Assembly: GCA_014529385.2 (NCBI GenBank)
Contig: CM043959.1
Span: 63,441,753 to 63,505,752, forward strand
Source of the DNA: Adiantum capillus-veneris
Lineage: Eukaryota > Streptophyta > Polypodiopsida > Polypodiales > Pteridaceae
Direction of reading: 5' to 3'
Length of the DNA: 64,000 nucleotides
Positions 34,541 through 44,492 of the stretch are shown here, piece after piece; position 1 is the first letter of the stretch, and each line of letters begins with the position of its first letter. A program made the translations under genes and the position numbers. The notes under the pieces are model-generated. The model made no database searches and had not been told where the DNA came from. It was given only the letters and a program-made list of their open reading frames with translations.

Positions 34541-34886
34541 TGTTGAGATGTCAAAATCAACATGTACAACTCCTATATGACTATCATCGATAGTCATCAT
34601 CACTAGCGTGCCTTGGTGGATACACATATCTTCGCCAGTGATACTACAATTGTACTACAAGGAGCTTGTCTACCTACTAGAGTGATGGCACACTTGCCTA
34701 CTCACCTCACTCACTAACGGCTCTTACTAGATTGTTGTACTAGTTTTTCTTTTATGTTGTATTTTCCCTTATGTTTTGTGACCTCTTATCTTGAGATTGT
34801 GAAGAAGAAGACATATAGTATTTTGCCTCCATCTTTGTGTGTGTGCTTGCAAGAGTTAAAGCTCTCACCTTCTCTTTCTCTTGAAA
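34541..34886 (+). repeat. 5' LTR of Ty1/copia element F
   Basis: It starts TGTTGAGATGTC, 346 bp before a perfect initiator-Met primer site. The end (CTCTTGAAA) lacks a clean CA, so the boundary could be off by a few bases. Confidence 0.65.
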
Positions 34887-34898
34887 TGGTATCAGAGC
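34887..34898 (+). promoter_or_regulatory. Primer-binding site of element F
   Basis: TGGTATCAGAGC, an exact match to the initiator-Met primer site used by most plant Ty1/copia elements. Confidence 0.85.
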
Positions 34899-35249
34899 AT
34901 GCTTGTGTCACAGGAGCTTGGAGCAGCAAGCATGAGCAATCCTGAACCGGTTTTGGTATTCTTTGGAGTCGTCATCAATGATCTCTGATTCAAGTGATTC
35001 TACTTGGAGAGTGTGCACCTAGGTATTTTTGTAGTCTTTTGGACTACATTTGTGCAGCTGGATCTCCATTCCTAGCACATTTTGACTCCCATTTTGGAGT
35101 TAGAATGCGTTTACGTGCAGAAACGCAAGGCTCAAGATTATGTAGATCTACATATAGGCGGTGCAAAAAGCTTTTCTTTGGCTACAGTGTGCACAAACAT
35201 TGTTTAGTATAGTGAAGCAGTTGTATGTATGCAGATTGTGGCTACACAT

Positions 35250-36383
35250 GGTAACTGACTATTTTTAGGAGGTTGCTTGAAGATTGAGTGAAGGGTTATG
35301 ATGGGATTAATCGGGTTGTTAGTGAGAACCTAGACAAGAAAAAATTCCATGCTTGAAAGTTTAGAATGACAAATTTCCGTATGGGAAAATGTTATTGGGA
35401 CTACATTGATAGCTCCTAGAGCAGGAGGTAGCATCACTACTTCCAGAGGAAGGTGTGACAGATATGCAAATTAAGATATTTAAAGATTACAACTAAGGAT
35501 CTTGGAAGGTCGTTTATTGGCTTTTTGTCAATGTATAGGACACTATGATCGGGCATATATAGGATGCCCAATCTCCTAAGGAGGCTTGGGAAACTTTGAT
35601 GTCATTGGTGGATGTGACTAACACAAATGCAAGGGAGCCTCAGATGAATATTATGCAGAAGAAAACCCTATCCACCATCAATGACTATTGACTAAAGATA
35701 AAGAACATATGTGAGTCACTTGCATTGATTGGTGTTACAGTCAATGATGATGATAAAGTAGAAGTTTGTCTGTGAGGTTTGGATCATGAGTACAAACAGT
35801 TTAAAACTGGCATCCATCTTTGAGAGGACGTTCCATCGTTTATAAATTTAGTGTCCTTTTTTATTGTGGAAAAGTAGGAACTTGAGGAAGACTCCTCTAC
35901 ACCGGGTGGAAATAATTCTGAACAGGTCCTTTTTCAACAACAAAGGAAGAGGAAGAGGACGTGGTACCGATCATGGTGGATGAGGCCGAGGAAGAGGCAT
36001 CCACCAAGCACAAAAATAGATCAAAAATCATGGTGAAAACATAGGTGGTGGTTGAGGAAGCTTTTGAGGCAGGGGGAGTCCAAGAGGCTGTGGAAATGTG
36101 CAGTGCAATAATGTATGTCAACATGGAAATGTAGTTTGTTGGGACTCTGGAAGACATGGTCACTTTGAATGTGACTGTCCAGATAGGAGGCAACAAAACA
36201 ATTATGCAACTACTAGAAAGAGTGCAGATGATACCAAGAGGCTATTTGTGATGCAATACATGCTGAATACTATGTCTGCAAATGTGGCAAAATCTAATGA
36301 TATTGTTTATTTCATCATGGTTGGTATGTGGATGATGGTGCATCTAATCACATGACCAACCATGATGAATGGTTTAAGGAAAT
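35250..36383 (+). pseudogene. Gag and protease start of Ty1/copia element F, cut by B2
   Basis: The coding order is readable across frames. Early gag has ENLDKKKFHAWKFRM near 35320. A Gly/Arg-rich stretch lies around 35940-36060. A decayed zinc knuckle (CWDSGRHGHFECDC) is at about 36142-36183, with the second Cys changed to Ser. At 36314-36383 the copia protease begins: WYVDDGASNHMTNHDEWFK, with the catalytic motif DSG as DDG. The sequence stops mid-domain at 36383, where the B2 LTR starts. The rest of element F was not found in the window. Confidence 0.75.
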
Positions 36384-37289
36384 TGTTGGATGGATACGCC
36401 GTGACGGACGTCATCACAGCGAGAACTCACCTAACAAGTAATGTTAGCTAAGGACGAAGCTCGACCCGCAGGTGCGTGGAAGCAAGCATAAGATGTCAAC
36501 CTACACTTGACCGACTCCTAGCTAATTCCTATAGAGGTCCCTACCAATTGTCTAAGTCACTGTCTTCAAAAGTGCAAAAGAGGAATCTTCCTACAACGCT
36601 TGCTAGAGCCGAACACCCATCAAACACTTTCGAAACACCATAGAACTTGAAGGAGACCCTACTAATATCTATAGGCCGCTCTCCCTAAGGTCTATAAACC
36701 AAAATCACGACCCAAAACACCCGGTGCAGAAACACGTAGGATGTCTGGCCGAAATATGTAGGTCTTTTCTTCCGAAATCTGAAGTGCCTAATGTGTAGCT
36801 CTACTCAATGTGAACACGTGGATATGCTGCAATGTGAAATCAGATAACGTATGCTCACCCAAACAACCGATGAAGTTCGTAGAAGGAGCTCCCAAAGCCG
36901 GACCGTACGCGTGCAATGTTGGTATCGGCTTGTAGCTCTAGTCGGGGGCAGTACGCTGCACTTCTCCGCACTCGATTCCGACCACCGTAGCACATGTAGC
37001 ATCAAGACGAAGCTCGCACTCTCTCTCACATACACAGTACGCTCACTCACAGACTTAAAACTTGTTTTAAAATGACAAAAGGTTTTTCATTAAGGTCAAA
37101 AAGTGGTATATATACCTTACAACTTCTCAAACCCTAAAGTTCCAAAATCAACCATCTACTCAATCTAAATATCAAAACTGGGATACAATCTGGAAGCTTC
37201 TGTAAGTCCCAATATGTACGAATGAATAATTACAAAAATAATAGTCCGCCGAGTAGTTAGATGTCGTGGGGTGTGTCCAGCTTCTAACA
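36384..37289 (-). repeat. 3' LTR of element B2
   Basis: 906 bp, TG...CA, homologous to 16552-17440. It has a minus-strand TATA region near 37108-37116 (GGTATATATACC) and a half palindrome at 36735-36746. It inserted into the protease of element F directly after GAAAT at 36379-36383. Confidence 0.85.
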
Positions 37290-37303
37290 TCCCCCCCCTC
37301 CTT
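37290..37303 (-). promoter_or_regulatory. 3' polypurine tract of element B2
   Basis: The minus strand is a purine run with an eight-G block ending in A, followed directly by LTR start TGTTAGAAGC. The core equals the B1 tract. Confidence 0.8.
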
Positions 37304-37340
37304 GTTCACGTCGTCCCCGACATGGCCTTGATCCTTTGCT

Positions 37341-40300
37341 TCATCTTATGGTCTCCTGCATCTTTAGCAGTGATTTATACCGTGCATGTAGATTTAGCAT
37401 TGTTGGGCCAAAGATATCTGTATGCATGGTGAAGAACCACGTGTAGAATGCTTCTTCAAAATCCTGGAGGTGATAGGATGGTAGAAACATAATTCTTTGA
37501 TACAACGCATGTATCACCTCCTTGGAAAGCTGACCTGGCATATCATAAGCACATTTGTATGTATCGTGGAAGAAGAATATGCTGTCAGTCACCTAGCCTG
37601 GCTTGAAGGTCTCGAACACTGCTAGGATGGTTCTGCAGATCTTTCTCATCATAATGCATGTAAGATCAGGTGAGCCAGTGAACAACTTTATGGCTCCCGT
37701 TATGGTTTTCACCATGTATAGTACACTTATTCTCTCACCTGCCTTCACACCCGGCAGCTTTGGGCAGTTCAGCCAAGTGGGTTGGCTTGTTTGTAAGATT
37801 TCTTGTGCTTTCCATGTCTTAACCCTTGGTAGAGGACAGAAGATGAGGTTGTCTCTGATGTGTTTAGGTGCCTCTACCAAGTGTATTAGGTATTGTGGGT
37901 ACTTGGTAAGCCAAGCCTTCCTCCACTTTGGTTGAGAATCCACTATGAGCTTTACTCCTTCTGGCCTCGAGGTGTCTGCGTTGTAGAGAGGTACCGTCGG
38001 CTCTTCTCTGATTCGCCTGTTTATTGTTGCCGCCTCATATTTCAGCAATGGATATGGGAGAGAGGGTTGAATCCATTCACGCCTCAGATTGCTGGCGTCG
38101 ATTTTCTGAATTGTCATAGATTTGAAAACCCTCTATTCCGATTCCAAGGCTTCCTTTGTGCTTTCTCTCAGCTCTGCCTCTATTGCTTTATGCAAATTTT
38201 CCTCCTCTTCTTGTGTTAGATCCTGTGGCTCTTGAGAGGATCCTGATGTGATTACCTTTGGCATGGGTGTGTCCACAGGATCTGCCACATTGTCGAGGTC
38301 GATGCCCTCATTGGCAGTTGGCCCTGAGCTTTCTGCTTCTGCTTGTTGCCGGCCTTTCAACTCCTCAATTTGCTTGAGGAGTGTCTGCTTTTCCGCTTCG
38401 GCTTCTCCGCCCATAGTCACGAGGAGGTCATTGAGTTCAGCATTTACTTTTTCAACTTCCTCGAGCTTTATCTTTATGCTCTCCAATTCTTCTTGTAGGG
38501 CTCTTTGGCTGTCCTCCATTCTGGTTTGCATTGCGATAGAACCTTCAGCCATCATCGACCTCTGCTTCTTCTCGAGAGTCAGCTCCTGCTGGAGTTCTTG
38601 CATCTGCTCTTCATATATTTGACTCTCAGAAATGATTTGAGTCGAGCTCGTAGCTCTAACTCTAGCGGGTGATGCTCGCAACCTCTGGATGGTTTGATCT
38701 TTGACTTTTAATTGGTCCTTGAGCTCAAGAACTTCATCTAGGCTTGCTTCTTGTTCTATCTCCGCCTTTTCCTTGGCATTCCTCATGGCCTCTACTTCTT
38801 TAGTTTCTTCTGCTAGCTGGAGTGTCAGATTATCCCGTTCTTTTTCGGCATCTCGCAATGACTCGCTGAGTTGCAGACATTCTTCTTCAGCTGCTTGTAA
38901 TCTTTTTGTTCCTGCCTCATTTGCTTCTTCCGTTGCTTGGGAGTTTTGTAGAGCCGTTGCGAAGCTGGCCTGGAGGTCAGCTTCTCTCTCTTTTTTTCCT
39001 TGGCTTTGTGCCTGCAGAGTATCCCTTTCCATCTTGGTCTTTGCTTCGGTGGCCTTTCGAGTTATCAATTCTTCGTCAAATGCCACAGATTGTGCTCTTA
39101 TTCCAGCTAGCATTGTCATCACCACGTCTCAATCATTGGAGGGCGGGTGCAGGTCTACCGTGTCGGTAGAAATCTCCTTTAGCTCAACTAGCCGGATGCC
39201 TAGCATCTATTCTTTATGCCCTGTCCTCGCCAAGTCGAATGCGACTGTGGCGGCTTCTTCCCTTGTATAGCCTGCAGCTAGCAGGTCCAAAAATGCATAA
39301 TATGCCTCCTCTAGTTCTTTTTGCTCAGACGCAGGCTTGGCCTCTTCTTTTGGCTCAGGCTCTTGCCTTTGCTCTTGCTCCTCAGCCTGGTGTTCTTCTT
39401 GATTGTCCTCAGCCTCCTTATCTTCTGGTGGAGGGCTGCTAGGAGGTGGTGATGGTGGCAGTGATGGCTGTGGGCTGGGTTTAGGGCTATCTGGAAAAGT
39501 TGCAGTTTTGCCTTTTAAGTCTCTGTCCGCTTTCGTTTTTCTTTCCCTTTCTTGGCTGTCTTGTTCATCTAGCAATGTATGTCTTATTTGCTCCACTTCT
39601 TCCTCGGTGAAAGGGACATGGGGAATGTTTTCCGCTCCAGCATCAAGAATCTCGAAATTCTTGATATAGTCTTCAAAGCGGTCCCTCTGCACTCTTCTGG
39701 ATGATCCGGTCATAGACTAGAGAGATGGCTTCCATAATTCGTTTAAATCACCCTTGAGGGCTCTTTCTGCTCGGAAACTCTCCATCAGCCTCTCGAGTCT
39801 AGCCGCTTTTTGTGATCTTGTCTCTTTGGCGGCACTTGAGTAGACTCCTTTTTTCCTTTCTTCTGCTCAGGTTGCTCCTCTACAACTGGCTCTAGCCGTC
39901 TCTTCAACCTTGTAGCCACCCTTGGTGCTCGTTGTGGCTCGTCTTCTTTGTCTTCCTTTACCCTTAGCCAATCATTCTGAGATGGGGGGTCAGGCCACCT
40001 TCCCTTGGCGTGTAGTGCTGCATAAATTACCTTGGTTATCATTTCTCCTGGCACTATGTAGGTTGGATTTTTGTTGCCCATTTTTACCAAGCTATCATGT
40101 ATGTATGCCGCATAGTTGATTATCTTTGGGGTGCCTTTTGTCATTGCCCAAGTAAACGATGTGGCAATTGCACCTGGCGGCATCCTGTACTTCTGTGCCC
40201 TCTTCGTGCACATGTGGAAGTACTGGTTGTACAATTGGCTCATGATCACCACCTTTGGGTTGGCGATGTCTTCAAAGGTGTAATTGGCCTTTTTCTCTTT

Positions 40301-40786
40301 GTACACCTTGGCTTCATCCCTTGTTTTTGTCACACTGTCTCCCTGATTGGAGAGATCTAGTGCATGGGCTACAACCCGCTCCATGATAATGATCTCTGTA
40401 TCGGGTCTGCCATGCAAATCTGTCACCTTGGCCACTCCATCCTCTTTTATGCTTGTTACAAACTCCCATACTCTTTTCACGTCCACCCCTGTTGGTATTG
40501 CTTCGAAATAGTTATGGAGGTCAATTTTCTCCAAGTAGCCGGCCATTTTGCTTCGGACAAATTCATTGAGCTCTCTTGGCAGCATTGGCAGCTCTATTAC
40601 ATTGCCTTCATTGTCTTTGAACACCCCCTGGTAGATCTTTAGGTCGTTTGACTCTAACAGAGCTTCCTGTATCCAGGTGCTTGTGGGCTTTAGTGTTCCC
40701 TCTGGAATGACAAAAGGGTCCACCTCGTCCAAATAATCTTTGATTGTCATTCTCTTCTTCTTTGCCGGTGACTTCGAGGCTGCCAT
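37341..40786 (-). pseudogene. Additional ORF of element B2, about 1,150 codons, nearly intact
   Basis: Start ATG at 40786, MAASKSPAKKKRMTIKDYLD. Residues 1-265 are a globular N-domain (LLESNDLKIYQGVFKD, KNPTYIVPGEMITKVIYAAL, GRWPDPPSQNDW). A basic stretch and Pro/Glu linker follow (39300-39600). A coiled coil of about 250 residues covers 39125-38350, rich in Glu/Lys/Leu heptads. A C-domain spans 38117-37341 (KLIVDSQPKWRKAWL, FTGSPDLTCIMMRK, FLPSYHLQDFEEAFY). It is broken by a frameshift near 39800 and nonsense codons near 39207, 39125, 38133 and 37593; at the last three B1 has a sense codon. No signal peptide, membrane segment or enzyme motif is seen. The position is where envelope-like ORFs occur in other elements, but this protein looks structural. 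Function unknown. Confidence 0.8.
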
Positions 40787-40791
40787 AGATC

Positions 40792-40819
40792 CTGTTGCAC
40801 TCAGCAGTCCAAAGTTAGC
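40792..40819 (-). promoter_or_regulatory. Possible branch point and 3' splice site before the additional ORF
   Basis: On the minus strand GCTAAC (40819-40814) is followed about 20 bases on by TGCAACAG (AG at 40793-40792), five bases before the ATG. B1 keeps GCTAAC and an AG at the same place. A spliced subgenomic mRNA would explain expression of a distal ORF; inference only. Confidence 0.3.
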
Positions 40820-40859
40820 ATTTTGTTTTCTTTTTTCATATCAGCTGCTAAACTGAGTT

Positions 40860-41870
40860 TTACTTATCCAAATGACTTGAAAATTGAAATTATAGCTTAA
40901 AAGGTACTTGTGAAGCTGTGCATGTGCTCACAGTGCAAATCTGGCCAAAAAAATTCCATCTAGACATCCTTCGCGTAGGATGTCTTTTTCTTCAGAATTG
41001 GTTCATACTTGACATGCAGGTAGTGTAAGGCTCATGGAACATGGTTATAAGCTTGGATTTGAATTTGGATGACAAAAAGTGGATTTTTGGGCTGATTTAG
41101 GCTCTAGGTCACAATTTGGGTAGACTGTCCATCATGGGTAGCAATTGATGTCCAAATGGGTTGAAAATTGGTATATAGGCTCAATGCATCATGGTATTGG
41201 CTCCTATGATGTCATTTCTTGCACAGAAGGATAAATTTATGCTAAAGACATCCTACGCGTCGGATGTCTTTTTCATCAGAATTGCATGAAACTTGTTCTG
41301 TGGGTTGTCCTTGGCCTATGGAACATGGCCATGTTCTTGGATTTGATTTTGGATAAGATTTGATGCCTGTAGGACTCTGTGAGGTGTTTTTGGGCCCAAA
41401 AAAATGTATCTTGAAGGTGTTGGGGGTCAAAAGTCATTAGAATGGCTTCAAACTTGACATATGGGCTCTTGCTGATGAGGTAATTACATATGGAATGACA
41501 AAACTTCCCTTCCATGCCAAAAAGGTCCATTAGACATCCTACGCGTAGGATGTCTAATTCATCATTTTTACTCCCTGACCACACAGATGGTTTGCTGATG
41601 TGTATGTGAATGTGTTGTGCAACTTTCATGAGATTTAGACATGATTTGGTAGGTCAATGGCCCATTATTGCCTCTATTCCCTAACTTTGCGTTTTTCCAT
41701 GCATATGAGGTTAAATCTAATCCAAATGTGATGAAACTTGGTGTAGGGCTTGCAAATGTCATTCAGAACATGTGCATGACAAAAATTGTTGGGTTTTGTG
41801 CCAAAAAGTGCCCTTGAGACATCCTACGCGTAGGATGTCTCCTAATGATTTTTTCAGTGTTAGTGTTCCA
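40860..41870. repeat. 285-bp tandem array with 24-bp palindromes (B2 copy)
   Basis: Palindromes lie at 40962-40985 (one mismatch), 41246-41269 (one mismatch), 41532-41555 (perfect) and 41817-41840 (perfect), spaced 284, 286 and 285 bp. The intervening unit bodies are diverged and align with those of B1. Confidence 0.9.
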
Positions 41871-43440
41871 AGTGCTTGCCCTTTGCCCCCTTAAGTCCCT
41901 TTTGAGCCTAATTTCATCAAAAAAGTCAAATGGATAGAGTATAACTCCCTGTGTGGACTTCAGAGCCTCCGATCCGTTTTCTGACTTTTGGAGTGCTTTT
42001 TGGCAATGAAATTTCTCGATGTTGGTCTCCATAGCTTCCCAATTCCTTTGGGATCCTTGCTGTATGGTTTTTGTCGACTTTGGCTTCACCGGAGCTTCAT
42101 TTGGCAATTTGTCGCTCTAGAAGCACCCGTGGTTGCGTTTACATACCTTTGATGATTTTTGGTGGTCTACCAGCATAGGACCTGGTTGTTGATGGTCTAG
42201 GAAAGCCGCTCGTGAAGTTTGGTGGCAAACGGACTTGTGGTTTGGCCGCAAGTGCATTTTGACGCTTTGTGTATCTGATGCCGTTTTTGAGGTTTAGTGC
42301 CGCTTCGGGTCACTTTTTGGTCATGCGGATCATATGGACTTGTCGAGCATGTCAAGATGCTCCTACCCATAATTTTTGGTAGCATTTGGTCGCCGTTTTT
42401 CCGATTTCCCATTTGGTGGCCTCTTGCGGGTTTCTGGGAATTAGGGTTTTTCCCGATGGTCTCCCACTGCCTTTGGCTATCCAAGATTGGTCCCCTAGAC
42501 TAGGGTAAGCTTCTGATGAAGTCTTGTTGCTTTCGGGTTAGCCGTTAGGCCGCCGTCTCTACTTGCAGGTCTCTACCGCTCGCTTTGTGTGTGACATCTA
42601 CGCTAGTTTTCGCGACATAATGATAAACATGCGCGAAAAGCTCAAGGTGGTGAGCCTACCTCTCATGTCTGGAGCTGGTCGGGTAGACGTGCGTGTCGTA
42701 GAAGCTGCTGGAAGGTCGATCCGCTCTATGTGGTAGAAGCTCTCTACACAAGGTCAATAGTGAGAATGAGCTAAAAATGGGGTGGAAATTTCTTATAATG
42801 GAGGTCCCCAAACCATTTTTCATGAAATTTGACCTGTGCTCCTATCTTTCTGCGAGATGCAGTTTAGGTTAAAAAATTTCTTGATTTGGACTCCATTTGC
42901 CCTGTTTACCAGAAATTTGTCATTTCGGTCAAAACCTTGCGAAAACACGCTTTCCGTTCCAGTCTCATAATTACACCCCCATTGTACCATAGGTTGTACT
43001 TTAGTCACTGGTCATCCCCATATTTTTTGTTTTTCATTACGACTGTTTTTCACCTGATTTTTGTATTTTTGAAGTTTTTCTGCCGAAAATTAGCAAAATT
43101 AAAAGGAAAATAGCAAATCAAACCCAGAAAATTCTCAAAAATCATAATAGATCACAAACATCACCGCAACACATTATATACACTCACATGCAATTTTTAT
43201 GGCCGGATTTCTCCATTTTACCAATATTTTGCCTGAAAAATGGCTATTTCTACTTATATACACATACCTAGGGGCTTGATTTGGCGTTTGGCCCCCTATA
43301 CCTGTAGCTTCATGCTATATAAGGGCATCTGTACTTGGGTTACTTCCAGAAAATTTCGCAATCAAACCTCAACCCTTAAAATAGTCAAAGATCATGCCCT
43401 TTTTTGTTGTTTCTGTTATTGGTTCCGCATTGAGAATGCC
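41871..43440. other. Conserved non-coding region of element B2
   Basis: No credible ORF, yet clearly alignable with 22001-23572 of B1 (for example GGTCTCCATAGCTTCC and GACTTGTCGAGCATGTC blocks in the same order). Confidence 0.6.
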
Positions 43441-43453
43441 TCCCCCCCTCCTA
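43441..43453 (-). promoter_or_regulatory. Internal polypurine tract of element B2
   Basis: The minus strand reads TAGGAGGGGGGGA, sharing the core of the terminal tract at 37290-37303. It lies about 170 bp after the end of the Trp-motif tail, between the two coding blocks. Confidence 0.55.
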
Positions 43454-43619
43454 GCCGGAGTCCTCCTGGATGACAAGGTTTCGCCCCGGAGTATGTGCCA
43501 TGCATAGGTTGAAAAAGTTGTGCTAATGCCTGGCCGATTAGTGTGGCCCTATTTTATGCACACTCGGTCAATGCATGGAAAAATTAATGCTGTGCAAGAG
43601 AAGGGAATAAGCAAGATGC

Positions 43620-44459
43620 TTATTGGCATTCGCCGTCGAGGCTTCCTGCTTTTTTTGCAAGTAGCAGCTGTAATTCTACTGCTCTCTGTTTAATTGTTTT
43701 TGTGGCAAGAGGCAAGTGCTTTGCCGACACTTTTGATGGAGTCGTAGCTGTTTTTGAGGATAGACTTGGCTGGGACGTGATAGCTATGGGCCTTATGGCC
43801 TTGGCTTTCCATTGGTAGTTTGTTGCTGCCGACTTTTGTAGATGGTTTGGCACTTTCTTGTTTGCCACTGGTTTGTCTGTCATCGGCATCCACATATATC
43901 GGTTCTCCTTGTTGACCTGCAGATGTCTGATTTCCATTGTTTCTTGTACCGTAGGTATTTCCTTTGGCTTTTGCTTTGGTATCCAAATGTGAGTGACATT
44001 TGGGTGATGGCTAAGCATTTTCTTTGGGATCCATATCTGTTTTATGACCTTGGTTTTGGGTTGCACCGTCTACTTTGTTGGAATCCGGTTGTTACATTGT
44101 TTCTTTCCTGCCATGGCATTTCTATCCTTCCGCATCCATACTTGTTTTGGTAACCTAGATTTGTGCATTGTGACCAGTGACTTCATTTGGCTGTGATTAG
44201 TAGTGTTGGATTTTACCTGGTTGTTGTTCTCAGATTTCATGGTAGCCTTTGATGGTATTTGTTCTTTTGTCTCTGCTGCCACTAATTGCATGGCTTGCAG
44301 TTGATCATGATGGTATTTCTGAGCAAAAGCTATCACCTGTTGTTCATGTTCGTGTTGAGTTTTGACCGCCTGTGTTTTCCAGTCTATCTGGACATTGTAT
44401 GCTTTTTGCCAAGGTTGCCCTAGCATCATTGGGTGTTGTGTGATTTCATCTGTCACCAC
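43620..44459 (-). pseudogene. End of retropepsin 2 and Trp-motif basic tail of element B2
   Basis: 44459-44070 begins with the protease C-terminal half (ITQHPMMLGQPWQKAYNVQIDW) and continues in Gln/Lys-rich sequence. The tail has spaced Trp motifs: KQVWMRKDRN, KQIWIPKKM, THIWIPKQK, RYMWMPMTD and NYQWKAKA. It ends KTIKQRAVELQLLLAKK and LDGECQ, the same end as in B1. A frame break lies near 44067. The tail is basic and probably disordered; a nucleic-acid or packaging role is conceivable but not shown. Confidence 0.65.
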
Positions 44460-44492
44460 ATAGAACTTGTGTGGGTAAATATATTGATGTGT

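Noticed and set aside
37893-39669. Plus-strand frames rich in Ser/Leu/Phe opposite the additional ORF (for example 38248-38622, 38701-39270)
   Set aside because: They are antisense shadows of the coiled-coil coding strand; the minus-strand frame is conserved in both element copies.
37341-40786. Envelope glycoprotein as identity of the additional ORF
   Set aside because: No signal peptide, membrane segment, furin-like site or Cys pattern is visible; only the position matches.
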